From NCBI RefSeq assembly GCF_010389155.1, contig NC_057762.1, positions 1,661,513 to 1,725,512 on the forward strand: a DNA stretch of 64,000 nucleotides. Direction: 5' to 3'. Position 1 is the first letter of the stretch, and each line of letters begins with the position of its first letter. Positions 12,414 through 24,419 of the stretch are shown piece by piece. The position numbers were made by a program, and so were the translations under genes. The notes below the pieces were generated by a model that saw only the letters and a list, made by a program, of their open reading frames with translations, was not told the origin of the DNA and searched no databases. This DNA is from Erigeron canadensis (taxonomy: Eukaryota > Streptophyta > Magnoliopsida > Asterales > Asteraceae).

Positions 12414-13012
12414 CAAAACTTGATGGTGGTTCGATCGATGGTGGTAATAATTTACGTTCCAGATTTTGTTACCTTTTAATTAAGTGACTAGCTAGCTAGG
12501 TTAACATTTGTAACATTGTACTTAGCAATTCGTGTTCATTTTGTAAAATTTATATGTAAGAAAAGAAATCGCTCGATTGTTAGGCTTTAGATGTACATCA
12601 GTAGTTCTTTTCCCAATTGCATCGTTTGATCCGAATTTGAAATTAACATCAGTTTCTTACCTAGGAAATGTTATCATATAGGTAATAATGAACCTCTCTA
12701 CTTTGATGAGAGCTTCGAAACAACTTTGGACACGAGTAAAAGTATGCTCGGCTAATATATGTTTTGGTTTTACTTTATTATAAAGTGAACGTAAGTTCAT
12801 TAGAAAATTGATTTTTTTTTTCAAAAAAGAAAAAAAAAACTAGATTGCAAAAACACTATATTCAACTCCACAATCTCAAGTTTTTCCATCACAGATGGTA
12901 ATTCAATAATTTTTCATGCGTTTGGGTTTCAAGTTTGGCAATTCTAGTTCTATTCAGTATTCATTTCTTGTTATTTGTTTGATTTCATATCAAACTTATT
13001 ATCTATTATCTA
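12414..13012. other. 3' flank of NHL gene and intergenic sequence
   Basis: Probable 3' UTR over the first 150-200 bases, then AT-rich sequence with A/T homopolymers at 12809-12840. No gene or defined repeat. Confidence 0.45.
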
Positions 13013-13201
13013 TCTATACATAATAAAAAGAATAGTTTTATGTTTAATGTTATATGAGGATAAATGTATAAACTACTCTCTACCAAAAAACTTTCTCTTT
13101 TCATTTGTAGTCATTCACACACGCAACTCTCTCTCTCTCTCTCTTTCTTTTATTTGCACCATGTTGATGGTATCCGGTTCAACGCGCGAGTACCATGCTA
13201 A
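13013..13201 (+). mobile_element. short non-autonomous Helitron, family B copy 2
   Basis: Head TCTATACATAATAAAAAG. The end GCGCGAGTACCATGCTAA|T matches the B-family 3' end with CTAA before a T. A (CT)n run lies at 13126-13145. Only 189 bp, so an internal deletion form. Confidence 0.55.
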
Positions 13202-13924
13202 TGTAGTTAAATTTAGATATAACCATTGTATATATTACATGTATTCATATTGTAATGTGTATATATATATACTATAATCAAAATTATGTTTTGGATACCG
13301 CATTTTTTTTCTTAGGAAAGCTAGTCTTCCAAAAATCCTAATTCAATGTACTTATGATTTCATAATTGCTAAATTATCGTGACTTCCAAGATCACTCTTA
13401 TCAATACTTCCATAAATAGAAGTATTTTATTCTTCAATTTTTCAAAAGAAATCAAAGATTGTACTTAGAGATCGATTATGAACGTACCTCAATAAGCTAA
13501 TGATTATATGCAAATCCATTGTATTTGATACATGAATTTGATTCGAAAACGTTTATATGATCCTTTCTATGTCAATATATTGTTTGGAAGCATATAGTTA
13601 AAGAAAAATTTCTTTAACTTTTCTTCGATCTCCATTCCTCCAAAAGATGACAATCAAAGAAATTATCAAAAATATATTCAAAGATTTTCATTTTTTTTTT
13701 AAGAAATGAGTCTTTCATTGTGGAATGCAAATTGTAAGTGGTTTGGGCCAAAACGTTTTGAGTCCATCTTTAATAAGATTTTTCTGCATAAACTCGTAAA
13801 TTTGAACCCATTTGTGATTTGCTTGAAATTGCTTTGAGACATCTAGATTGATGAAGTGTATTTGTTTTGAAAGGTGTTGATCATTTGCTCGTAACAAGAG
13901 ATCTAGTTTATGTTGTTTTAACCG
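13202..13924. other. AT-rich intergenic
   Basis: No supported gene. The minus-strand ORF 13715-13897 has no recognisable features. Confidence 0.4.
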
Positions 13925-14155
13925 GGTCTGCGCTAGAGAGCCCCCTCACCCTTAATACCGAGTAGGAGGAGAAACCCCAACTAAACCGTCCGTATACACG
14001 ATATTTAATTGAGGTAAAACCCTGCAGGACTCAAACCTGCTTCACTGGAGGACCTTTTGTGAAATTCCTTTTTAAATGTCTTTCCCATGTCTCGAACTCG
14101 AGGCCTACAGCATGTAAAGCTGGTGCTCAACCATTGAGCTATAATGCGAAGTACT
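13925..14155 (-). mobile_element. tRNA-derived SINE
   Basis: Read on the minus strand, 14155 to about 14085 is tRNA-like: A-box region TAGCTCAATGGTTGAGCA, an anticodon-like stem CAGC/GCTG with a 7-base loop containing TAC (valine-type), and B-box GAGTTCGAGAC. The T-stem does not pair properly and a non-tRNA body of about 150 bases follows, so it is a SINE rather than a tRNA gene. Boundaries approximate. Confidence 0.6.
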
Positions 14156-15100
14156 GATGAAGTGTATTTGTAATTTTACTTATTTGTGATTAGTACCTTG
14201 CTAGTTGCATTTTCTAATAAAATTCGACCGTTCTAAAAAAAAGATTTTTGCATAAACTCGTAAAGAGAAATAATGGGCATGCCAAATTGTACCTTTTTAT
14301 CAATTGTTGAAGTACTTAAGGGCGTAATTGGTTTTATAAAATGTTTTTGAAAAATTTAATATCGATTAATGAATGTGAAATTTGGAGAAACGAAACTTAA
14401 ATGAAGGTTTGATCTTATAGATATTTAAATGGCCGATGGAATAAAAACTTTTTTTGTCATGCCTAATGAAATAAAGGTAATCTTGACTTTTAGATTAAAT
14501 CAAAGGTCAAGATTTTAATTTAAGAGTCAAAATTTTTCTAACTTAATTCAAATTGAAAAAATAACATAAAGGAATTCCCCTTCTAATAAATATTACGGAG
14601 TAGTTTTAAAAGTGAAATGAATAGTGTTCCACAATTTGTCATCAATTTTAGAACTAAAGCGAAATGAATAGTGCTTCGGCATTCATTCGGTTCAACAGTA
14701 GAGGTAAAATGAAATGAATAACAATTTCTTAGATAAATAGTGATTCATTATCAACAATTTCTTAAAAAATATTCTTTATGGGTTCAAACACGTACATTAT
14801 TTATGTTAAGAATAATTATTGTAAAATAAGTATTAAAGTAAAAATAAATAAAACAAGATTTTAACTATTAAATCATGATAAAATTGATGAACAAAAATTC
14901 ATAGATCACAAATATATACGAAGAATTTTATAATGCATGTTAATATTAAGTTTTAAAATTTTTGTTTTATTTGGTTTACCTTTATATCGATTTTATTTGA
15001 ATCAAAATCAAACCATATACAGTATACACATACAAACAAAAGTATGACCTGAGAAAGAACCATAGCCTTCAAACCCGAGATTTTGCAGTTTTAGCTTTGA
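14156..15100. other. AT-rich intergenic
   Basis: Repetitive AT-rich sequence with recurring GAAATGAATAG-like phrases (14620-14720). No gene. It ends at a 26-base direct repeat (15102-15127) whose partner lies beyond the Harbinger element at 17147-17172. Confidence 0.4.
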
Positions 15101-15154
15101 CACATTGATGACTTATCTGATTCCTCGTAGGCCTTTAAAAAATCCGATTACTTA

Positions 15155-17137
15155 GGGGGTACCCAATGGATTCGTCCCTCCTTCGTTCCTAGCTCGTGGA
15201 TGGACGCGTCCACACCATTTGGTGGGACTCGTCCCCCACTCATTCCAAAGATTCGTCTGTGCCATTCTTTCCTCTAGGGACGAGAAGAAAAGGAGCGTGT
15301 GTGTTTTTTTTTCTTTTGAAAATCCAATGGTCAAAATAAGGAAGAAGACAAAAAAAAAATTTAGAATTTGGCAAAACATATCTCTCTAACGATCGTTTTG
15401 ACTAAAACAAGTTCAAAAAAGTGACACTTTTAGTCGTTAATGACTAGTTTTTCTAAATTCCTATATATACACCTCCATTGAAGCATTAGATCACACCACT
15501 CTTTCATTATTAAGTTATATAACACATAAAAATCCATTTTAACAACAAATCATGTCAAACTTCAACAACCAAAGATCCGACGATTTCTTTAACGCTTTGA
15601 ATGATTTGAATAAATCGTTCCCGAACCAACCACCAATCCAACTTATGATTCCACATCCAAATGACCTCCGTTTTCAACAATTAATGGCAACTTATTACAC
15701 CCAACTTTCCTCACAACAACCCCCTAATTTCTACCATGGGAGGTCATCGGCGATAGGAGCTTATCAACAACCCGATTTTGCACAACAAACACCCCAATCC
15801 TTTCCCGCACCACCATCTGTTCCTAAACCTGAATCTGTTCCCACACCCCAATCCATTCCCGAATTACAACCAAAGCGTACCAAGGTCAAAACCATAGCCA
15901 AACACACGAAGAAAGACAAACAACCAAAAGAACCTGCTGCAAACTAGTCACCTTGGACCGAGTTGGAAATGAAAGTTTTCACATAGTGTTGGCTCGATGC
16001 TTCAGAGGATCCAATATATGGCAAAGACCAATCCGGTGATTCTTTTTGGGGGAGAATTATAGATAGCTGAAATGCAAGATTCCCCAACAACCAAAGAACA
16101 GCCAATCAGATTACTAGCAAATGGAGAAAGATCAAAGCAAATGTTGCAAAGTTCAATGCAATTTGGGTAGGTTAAGATTCGAACCGGTGTAATGGGGAGA
16201 ACGATGCCCAAGTCATGGAAGAAGCGCATTCAGACTACTTTTCTCAAACCCGCACTCAGTTTAACATGTATGAGTGTTGGTTGCTTGTGAAAGTTAGGCC
16301 AGAGTTCTACGCTCCATCCGCTCATGATGTTCTGGGTTGAAGCATGCATAAAAGGAAAAACATTGTTAATGTTGTTGATAATGAAGAGGAGGAGGAGCCC
16401 CAATTCGAGCCCGCAGACCTTGGAGACAATGACCTTTTCGGTCTGGATACGTATATGCGCCCCATACTAAGTCAAAGGCTTCGCAAACCTCGACGTATTC
16501 CAATGCGGGGTCTACTCGTTCTTCAGCTTCCGACCTAGCCGCCCGGCTCAATAGACTTTGGTATACCAAACAAGCAGTTTTGGAAGAACAACAACAATCT
16601 TTGGCGGCCATTTGTGAGGAAGAAAGAAAGCGCACCATTTATACAACTTTTTCATTCATGGGCCAAATAGAGTGTGATGAGGAGGAAAAGAGGTTCATCA
16701 AGGAAGCGAAGAAGAAACCGATGGCCGAGTACAAAGGCTTCCTTTTCGGAGATAACGACAATTAGTTTAGCTTAGCTTAGTTTTTAAAATAAAAATGTCT
16801 TTTTTCCCCCAAATTTTTAGGTTGTGTTTTTTTTTTTTAATTGTACTTTTTTAAAAATTTTATTTATGTTCTAATGTACTTTTATTAATTTTTAATGAAG
16901 CTGTGTGTATTATTTAGAATCTGTGTTAATGATGTAAAATGTGTTTTATTTATATTATGCAGAGTTAAAAGTGTAAAATTTAATAATTAGTGAGTCCAAT
17001 GCTGACTGGGACTAGTTCTTGGAGTGCAATGTATTGGGTATATATGTTTTAGGGTTAGTACTTGAAGTATTTTTTGCTGATATGACGCCGACTGGGACTA
17101 GTTTTTGAAGGATGAGTTTAAAGTATTGGCTAGCCTC
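15155..17137 (+). mobile_element. PIF/Harbinger element P1 (MYB-like gene only)
   Basis: Flanked by TTA at 15152-15154 and 17138-17140, the Harbinger target duplication. Inverted ends GGGGGTACCCAAT and (right end reversed) GAGGCTAGCCAAT match at 10 of 13 positions. It carries a dead MYB-like gene (15552-16765) and no transposase, so it is non-autonomous. Near the right end the phrase GACTGGGACTAGTT is duplicated (17003 and 17091). The boundary call combines weak TIRs with a 3-bp TSD. Confidence 0.65.
15552..16765 (+). pseudogene. Harbinger MYB/SANT-like protein pseudogene
   Basis: About 400 codons. The N-terminus is rich in Q, P and N (15552-15947). After an in-frame TAG comes a SANT/trihelix-like segment with SPWTELEMKVFT, WLDASEDPIYG, FWGRI and SKWRKIKANV, then an acidic stretch (EEEEEPQFEP), and after a frameshift near 16465 a coiled coil containing LEEQQQSLAAICEEE. 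At least five in-frame stops. The order matches the second gene of plant PIF/Harbinger elements, often annotated 'glutathione S-transferase T3-like' or NAM-associated, which partners the ALP1-like transposase. An intact-domain relative is at 40084-41305. Confidence 0.75.
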
Positions 17138-17499
17138 TTATAAAATACACTGATGACTTATCTGATTACTCGCGTTACAAAATTTTGTCTGGGGTTACCC
17201 AAAATCATTTGCCCAAATAAAATGCTTTTATTATAGCTAGTAAAATATTAGAGCCCAAATCTTAAATTTAGTGAGCGGCGCCAAATATTTATGTAGATTG
17301 CTTTTTTCGCCTCTTTTGTCGTCAAAGTGCCTATGGTACCAGATCATATCTGGTTATACAAATAAAAATTTTAATCTCAAAATTACATCATACTATTAGT
17401 TAGCCAAACCGATGTATCTCATGACACTAGCTACACTTGATCCTCTAAAGCTAAAAATGAGCTTGTTATAACTAATTAAATCAAATTTAATTACACATA

Positions 17500-18321
17500 C
17501 AGTAAAACCTCTATAAATTAATAATGTCGGGACCGGGGTTTTTTATAAATTTATCGAGATATTATTATATTGATAAATTAATAAATTATTAATTTAAAGA
17601 TATTCATATATTACCTTCAAAATTTCCGTTTTTAATTTCCATTTTTAATTGATGTTGACACATTAAAGTAAATGAACTTGTCAAGTGCATTGTTTTGAAT
17701 TAAAGATAGTTCAATATACATGATTCTAGATTTCTCACTATAAAATAAACAAGGATAAGTTTTAAAATCACATCAACTATGGCTTCTAAACTAAAAGGTG
17801 TTAAAAAAATCAACCATGAGTCCATGACGAATCAACAACAAAAATTGTTATACAAGTATAAGATAGATCATCAAGGGTGTACCAAACAAAATTTGGTGCA
17901 GTGGGTTGACAAAACTTTTGATCTGAAAGTTAGTCAAACTACAATATAAAATACTCTCAAAAGATCATTGAAAACTTTGCAACTTTTTGTTACAATACGA
18001 GAAGATAATGCGTCAACTCTTACATGCGATGAGAAAATTTAAAGATGAACTCAATTTAGATTCCAAGTTCCAAAAAAGACAAGTGACTATAGCTTCATTA
18101 TTTTAATAGATAATGTTAAAACTTTGAAATATTTAAAGAATTATTAATTTATAATTTTATTGGGACTAATATATTTACATTAGAGTTTCAAGAAAGTTAT
18201 TATCTTATTATATTATTGATTGGGGTCTGATTTTGTACTGGTACCAAGTTGGGACCGGACAAATTATTAGTTATATCGAGATTATTAATTTATCGAGTAT
18301 TAAATTATAAAAGTTTTACTG
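17500..18321. mobile_element. pogo/Lemi-type (Tc1-mariner) element remnant
   Basis: Inverted ends CAGTAAAACCTCTATAAATT and (right end reversed) CAGTAAAACTTTTATAATTT, flanked by TA on both sides. These are Emigrant/Lemi-like ends. From 17779 a broken frame encodes a CENP-B/psq-type helix-turn-helix N-terminus (motifs LLYKYKIDHQGCTKQNLVQW, then a stop), as in pogo-family transposases. The DDE catalytic domain is absent. 822 bp. Confidence 0.75.
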
Positions 18322-18455
18322 TATATAACATTGATATTCAAACTATCATGTATGATTTTTATAATTGATTACCAGTTAATTAGTTTTACGCACGATATAA
18401 ACTTGATTTGAAGTTCAACATACTTTTCTTTAACCGCATATAATCTTATTATTAA

Positions 18456-18625
18456 TCTATACTATCTAATAACACAAATGGACCTTTTTTAATTTAGGAA
18501 ATTCTGTCTTTGAAAACCCCAAATTGCCCTTGGAATTTTTTTTTCTTTCCGTAACTACTCAAAATCTCTAATAAAACAGACCGCCTCCCCGCTATTGCCG
18601 ACGCATTGCGCGGGTATCATGCTCG
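18456..18625 (+). mobile_element. short non-autonomous Helitron, family B copy 3
   Basis: Head TCTATACTATCTAATAACAC. The tail GACGCATTGCGCGGGTATCA ends in GCTCG|T, a variant of CTRR|T. 170 bp, containing a short CCGCC-rich core. Confidence 0.55.
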
Positions 18626-19554
18626 TTAATTAAAAATTAGTTTAAGAAAATGTATCAACCGGGAAAACAATCATACATACATGAGTGTTTTCATAAGCCA
18701 CTCTTTTCAACTAATAATTATCGTTTTCTTAGCTGATAATAGAGTCGACAAGAATAATACTCCTCTTCTTAAGAAGACTAAAAACAACATTATATCGTAT
18801 TGGATTCGCCACACCATACCGCGTAAACCACTTTCTTGAAGAGGTTTTTTGCTTTGTTAATTTGGTTCCGGCAAGTCATCCACAGAGTTAAACATACATT
18901 CATCAATCAATCAATAATCAGTATGGTTTTAGTTATGATAAAGTTGATGTTGAATGCTTAGAAAAAAAAACAATGGTCTTTTCAAGATATATATTTAGAT
19001 GGTCAAAGTTGATAATGCAGCAGTAGACGATACGTGAGGTGGGCAATGAGCTTGCAAAGCTTTACAGGCTGTTACGCCAAGCATCTTCACGTGTGTATAT
19101 CTTGATAGTGAACCACATATTGCAATATGGAAGTTCTCTCTTTTCTTGTCACGACATATAATACGTTTATCTATTTTTGGATCGGATACACTTTTTTGAA
19201 CGCCAATAATTTGATCAAAATATTATTGATTTAAATAAAGCAAATGGAAGCGAAAATAGCATACAATAAAAAGCTTTCCGTGGACAGTGATGAAGAAAAT
19301 ATCGAATTTATATACACTATCTTAGTTGTTCTTATGTTATCGACATTTTCTTGTCTTGTTCTGTTTTTATGTGCATACAAGTGTCAAAGGTTATATTGGC
19401 CTATTGGGTATAAAAACTTCCTATTGATTGTTATTGAATGTTTTCTGTTACCTCCACATATATAAGATAATTTTTAAAATTTTTTTTTTTTTCCCCCTCT
19501 CATCATAATCTCTAAGGTTAAGAATATTATAACCATAATTTATAACGAGAAACG
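18626..19554. other. intergenic, one weak small ORF
   Basis: AT-rich. A 73-codon ORF at 19244-19465 could encode a one-span membrane peptide, but nothing supports it as a gene. No defined repeats. Confidence 0.35.
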
Positions 19555-19690
19555 TGAATACAAGGATGTACGTCATTTAAACTTAGATGTGAAACTTCTC
19601 ACGTTCTAATCTTTTAATATTTTTTGTTTAATGATTAATAAATGCTTAGATTTCCAAGAGGCTTATATAACCATCCTCCATCTATAATAA
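19555..19690. mobile_element. degenerate M2-family MITE
   Basis: Shares with the family M2 copies the phrases TTTAATATTTTTTGTTTAAT and CTTAGATGTGAAAC, and a worn right end. Termini and TSD are not preserved. Confidence 0.4.
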
Positions 19691-20704
19691 CCGCACAAAG
19701 TGAGTCTTATCCATATCCCTAAGTTTTTTTTTTTTTAAATAAAAATTACGTAACATTTATATAAGTTAATTGTCAAGTTATCCGTCACATAATCTTCGAC
19801 ATATAGAATTTGAGGTTTTGAATATCAGAAATATAATAGCAAGACACAATAATATTACGCACTATTGCACTATAACCTTGTAACAGTAAACCAGATGATA
19901 AGAATGAGAAATTACTCAAACTTAGCCCAATCAACGTCATATGGTTAACCTTTTGTGTTCGGTTATTTTTTACCCGCTTTACTCATCGATCACCAAAGGG
20001 AAGCTAGGGACATGTACCCTTTGGCCAACTTCATTATTGATATGTGAAAGGAACATAACCAAAAAGAAACCATAACTAAAAAGATATATTGAAAGAAGTC
20101 TAATTTCTAAAGCAAAGTAGTGTAAGTGGGTAGAGGGGCCTATCAACCATGCTCTTGATTGTCTTTCCTTCATAATTACTTCCCACACTTTTAACTAACC
20201 AAACCTATAATATTATTTTATATATTTTGAAACAAACTTTTTAGGTCATAACTTAACTTTGTAATTAGAAGACAAATTAGCCTAAATTATCTCTAGATAA
20301 ATTTATCTCTGTCCAAGAAAATTAACCCATGGTAGGTCCTATATATCGAAATATATATGATGAGTTAAATGAAATAGTACCATGAAAAGGTAGAAAATAC
20401 AAGGAAACACAAGTCAACTTCAAATGGTTATAGATGTTAGATTCACGTGAATTGTTATAGCAGACAAACAACCCACACAGAGAGGCTTTATATAAGATCA
20501 AGTGTCCTACGTTGGTTTAGCCAAACTGCCAAACGTATACATCTTATCCGTACAGCAAACATGTTATCTGCTTGTAATTTATTTTTTTTTAATTCATTGT
20601 TATATAACGTATTTTTAAAAAAGTTTATTTTATATAACGTATACTTTTTAAACAAACACACTGTTTATTACATATTAGTTCAAAGTATCTAATGCAACGC
20701 AAGC
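19691..20704. other. AT-rich intergenic
   Basis: No gene or defined repeat. Short ORFs (19979-20188 and 20447-20692) are compositional. Confidence 0.4.
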
Positions 20705-20990
20705 ATATGCACGGGTCTATACTCAGCCCGGCAAAACCCGTAACCAGCGACACATATTAATCAACTGAAATTTGTCCCATTAAGCTGTTTGACGGGCCGG
20801 GTTTGGGCAATGCGCGGGTCATGAGTTTTTGAGACATTTGCTTATTTTTCTCTAGAAACTCGGCCGACCCGACTTGGCAAACCCAAAACCTGAAGTTGCA
20901 CGAAAATCAGAACGAAAGCCCGACCCATTAAGCTGTCAGTAGGTCGGTTCGGGTTGGTTTGGGCGGGCCTGGATCCGGACTCTGATTTTG
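20705..20990. repeat. GC-rich dispersed repeat (CCCGAC/GGGTC type)
   Basis: Same CGGGT/ACCCG-rich texture as 5045-5205 and 6787-6967, here about 290 bases with GGCCGGGTTTGGG and CCGACCCGACTTGG. Probably a hAT-like MITE or a fragment of one. No TSD found. Confidence 0.4.
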
Positions 20991-21030
20991 GGTTATTTGC
21001 ATCAATGTACTTTACTATTTTATTATATTA

Positions 21031-21243
21031 CTCTCTCCGTCCCAATTTAAATGTCACGTTGACTAACTTTAACCGTAAATAACTTTGTTTGTACTATATA
21101 GTAGTTGATGAAACTTATATGAACGAAAAGTACATTAAAAACTCAATCCATTCATATATTTTATATCAAGTGTTACATGACACAAACAAAATTATTTACG
21201 GTCAAAGTTAGTCAACGTGACATTTAAATTGGGACGGAGAGAG
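21031..21243. mobile_element. Stowaway MITE
   Basis: 213 bp. Ends CTCTCTCCGTCCCAATTTAA and its complement, extending into about 50 bp of near-perfect inverted repeat (through GTTGACTAACTTTAACCGT). TA dinucleotides flank both sides. A textbook Tc1/mariner-derived Stowaway element; the long, clean TIRs suggest a recent insertion. Confidence 0.92.
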
Positions 21244-21388
21244 TATTAATTTAGTTTGTGTAATGTACTTTCCAAATAAATTCAATTTATGTAATGTACA
21301 TATTTTCATAAATAAACTTACATGAAACCTTTGAATGGAAGGAGTTTTTCAATAAATGTTTTAAGTCCGACAAGTATAAATAAGTATT

Positions 21389-21620
21389 ATTCTATCCGTC
21401 CCAATTTAAATGTCATAGTTTAATTGGGTCTTTCATGTTTAACTTTGACCGTCAATATTTTTGTTTGTGTTAAATAATAGTTGATGTAAAATACATGAAT
21501 GGATAGAGTTTTAAATGTATTTTACATTGATATTATCTAATACAAACAAAATTATTTACGCTCAAAATTATGAAAGAAAGACTTAACAAGTCAAAATAAG
21601 ACATTTAAATTGAGAAGTAA
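21389..21620. mobile_element. degenerate Stowaway MITE
   Basis: Left end TCTATCCGTCCCAATTTAAA, interior phrases AACTTTGACCGTCAATATTT and ACAAACAAAATTATTTACG shared with the neighbour at 21031-21243, and a worn right end (GACATTTAAATTGAGAAG). Boundaries approximate. Confidence 0.65.
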
Positions 21621-22480
21621 AAGAGAAAATATACGATGCGTTAGGTACGTGGTTGTAAGAATGTAAAGACTGCTCGATTTGGACAAATTATGGTTGCAAT
21701 AAGTGGTAAATATTGCAATTTCATATTTATATTCTCTAAACCGTAATTTTTTTTAATCTTTTTTTAGTGTCATGACTATCAAAAGTTTTGAAAGAATATA
21801 GAAAGTTTTTGGATTTAAAAGGTTGATGCTAATTTTTAACCAGGTATTCGTCACTAGTGATGATTAATTATATGGTAGTTATTGATAATACGTGTGTCGT
21901 TATATATAGATACATGAATTAAGAAAGTATCACAAGTCGATGAAATGATTATCAAAAAACAAAAGCTCGTGGCCATCATAATCACACCTTTCTCCTTTTA
22001 TCTCACTTTCTTCCCTTTTTCCCTTATACAACTACTTACTAAAATTTTTAATTTGGTAACTAAATTAAAGTTAAGGGTTAGCTGATGTATAAAGTAGTTG
22101 ATCACTTGTAAAGCGTGAAACAATCCCAAGTCTACGTCCAAAAATAATTACTAGCATTTTACTTTTTATGTTAGTAGAAAAAGTATTTATGCGCGCTTAA
22201 TAATGGTATGACTATTATTTTTTAAATTTTTATGTATATATGTAGGTTAAATGTGTTTAATTAAAGTTATGTCAATGTTTATAAAATTGAAAAGTAGATA
22301 GTTAAAGTGGTTGGTTGATTAATCAAGTGTTTTATTAGAATCCCTTTTTCCTTTTTAGAACTTGTACAAATAGCCTCTCAATTACTACAATATCTACAAC
22401 CAACAACAACAAGGTGTAAAACAAAAAAAAAAAACAAAACAAAAAAGAAAGAAACACCAAGTCTAAAGATCATAGAAAAG
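21621..22480 (+). promoter_or_regulatory. upstream region of the 22481 gene
   Basis: No gene. The last 120 bases (CAATATCTACAACCAACAAC, then A-rich) look like a plant 5' leader with CAA repeats. A distinct TATA box or operator-like site is not evident. Confidence 0.35.
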
Positions 22481-23542
22481 ATGATTAGAAGAGAAGGGAA
22501 AGGGCCTCCATCAACAAGTGATCTTCTGGTATGTTTTCCAAGAAGAGCACATCTTACATTGATGCCAAAGCCGGCTTGTAGCCCACGTCAAAATCTTCAA
22601 CGCCACTACCAAAACCACCTTAAGAAGTCTATGAGAAGTGGTAGAAATCTCAGTATAGGTGGTGGCCATGCAAGTCCATATACATTGTCGGGGACAAAGC
22701 AGATGGGCTCAGACAACTTGTCTGAGCCCACGTCTCCAAAAGTAACTTGTGCTGGCCAAATCAAGGTTAGGCCTAGCACAAAATCATGCAAGAATTGGCA
22801 AAGTGTCATGGAAGAGATTGAAAGGCTTCATATTAATAATAATAAAAAGAAATCTACTTGGGTAGAAACATTAGGGTTCAAGAAAGAAGTCATGCATTTC
22901 TTGAGTTGCTTAAGGAAACTTAAGTTTGATTTTCATTGTGTGGGAGCTTTTTCCCATGTAGATATAAGTTCAGATGATGAAGAAGATGGTGATACCAATG
23001 ATATAGAAATCAATCAAGATCAAGATCAAGTTAATAATCATCATGTAGATGATCATGATAACCACGACGAAGAAGAAGTTTCATCACGAACCGTGTTTTC
23101 AAAATGGCTTGTGGTATTGCAAGAGAATGAAGAATGTGACGTGCATGAAAAAGATCAAGAGAAAAGTTTGAAATCATCAAAAGAAGCTGAAGAACTTCCA
23201 TCATGTCCACCTCCAAATGCACTTTTGCTTATGCGATGTCGCTCTGCTCCTGCGAAAAGTTGGATGGAGGAGAAAGCTGAAGAAGATGAAAAATTAGAAA
23301 AGGATCATGATCATGATCATGATCATGAACATGATAAAGAAAAAGAACAAGAAGAAGAACTTACAAATAAAGAAATTGATCAATTGGAAAAGAAAGAAAG
23401 CAAAAGGAAAAGTTTAATGGAATTGATGCAAATTGAAAGTGGCGACTTCTACAAGTTATCATGTGATATTGCAAAGGAAACTTGGGTCATTGGTGGAATT
23501 CACAAAGATCCATTCTCAAGAAGTAGAAGTTGGAAAAGATGA
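22481..23542 (+). CDS. plant-specific 'protamine P1-like' family protein
   Basis: Single-exon ORF of 353 residues. Conserved-looking parts: an N-terminal GKGPPSTSDLLVCFPRRAHL (7-26) followed by KPACSPR; a central segment SCKNWQSVMEEIERLH (102-117) and ETLGFKKEVMHFLSCLRKL (129-147); and CPPPNALLLMRCRSAPAKSW (242-261). Between them lie variable acidic stretches (162-200, 218-240, 262-306), including a His-Asp run at 276-285. The protein ends in a basic RSRSWKR. This arrangement matches a land-plant family of unknown function annotated in Arabidopsis as protamine P1 family; true protamine function is unlikely. No signal peptide or membrane segment. The His-Asp run is encoded by a GATCAT microsatellite. 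Two Stowaway MITEs lie 0.9-1.4 kb upstream. Family placement is from memory of the PNALLLMRCRSAP signature. Confidence 0.8.
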   Translation: MIRREGKGPPSTSDLLVCFPRRAHLTLMPKPACSPRQNLQRHYQNHLKKSMRSGRNLSIGGGHASPYTLSGTKQMGSDNLSEPTSPKVTCAGQIKVRPSTKSCKNWQSVMEEIERLHINNNKKKSTWVETLGFKKEVMHFLSCLRKLKFDFHCVGAFSHVDISSDDEEDGDTNDIEINQDQDQVNNHHVDDHDNHDEEEVSSRTVFSKWLVVLQENEECDVHEKDQEKSLKSSKEAEELPSCPPPNALLLMRCRSAPAKSWMEEKAEEDEKLEKDHDHDHDHEHDKEKEQEEELTNKEIDQLEKKESKRKSLMELMQIESGDFYKLSCDIAKETWVIGGIHKDPFSRSRSWKR

Positions 23543-24419
23543 TGATCCATTTTCCATATATCGTCAACCTTGTTAATTTCTTTTACTTTTTTACTAAGAG
23601 TTTTGTAAGTATTAATTGTGTATATATATATATGTCGAAAAAAGTTTGTGGTAACATTTTTAGCAGTGTTGTAATTAAAGGTTTTAAAGGCTGTTATGAT
23701 GTCATTATAATATTTAAAAGTGGTCAGTTGTTACATTATCTGTTTTGTATGGAAGATTTAAAGGTTGCGGTTAATAATAGGTTAAATAAAGGATTTGATG
23801 AGCTAGAGTAGTCATGGATAATAGATAGATATTTTGTATTTATTGGCCAACTTTGGTTTTAGGTCCAATACAAATGTCTTATGAAATAAGAAGATTTATC
23901 ACCAACAATTTTAGTTAGGCACATGTTGTAACTTTTAAATCAATAAAAAATTCATATAACAATAACTATAGTCTATGGGTATTTTATGTTTTATTTATAG
24001 TTTTATTATAATTATTACCTTATTTTGCAGGGAAATTGTTAATATATATTTTTTAGAACTATAAAATATTCTTTATAAATTATATTTTACGCTATAATTA
24101 ACACCGATATATCTCCATCAAATTAATAAGATTTATCCAATCATAATCGGTCATTGTGTGACCACCAACCGTTGTTTACGACCATAATTTTCACAAGACA
24201 TAAATACTGTATATGTTTTGATAGTACGTGGCACTATAACCAATTAATGTCACTAGGATTTGAATGAGTCGGATTGATCCGATCCAATGCATTTAGCGGA
24301 GTCCAGTTGTTTTTCTTTTTCACACATACTACATTTTTTTTCCTAAATATTCAGTCGAAACACGATATCAAAGAAATCTCACCGTATAATGGTGAAATTT
24401 TGTATGTATCATAAACAAC
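23543..24419. other. 3' flank and intergenic
   Basis: Probable 3' UTR in the first few hundred bases. An ORF overlapping the gene's end (23530-23811) has no support. Rest AT-rich. Confidence 0.4.

Noticed and set aside
14085..14155. Functional tRNA-Val(UAC) gene on the minus strand
   Set aside because: A- and B-box and an anticodon-like loop are present, but the T-stem does not pair and a non-tRNA body follows. Called a SINE head.
19244..19465. Small one-span membrane protein gene
   Set aside because: Only 73 codons, AT-driven hydrophobic composition, no family recognised and no supporting context.
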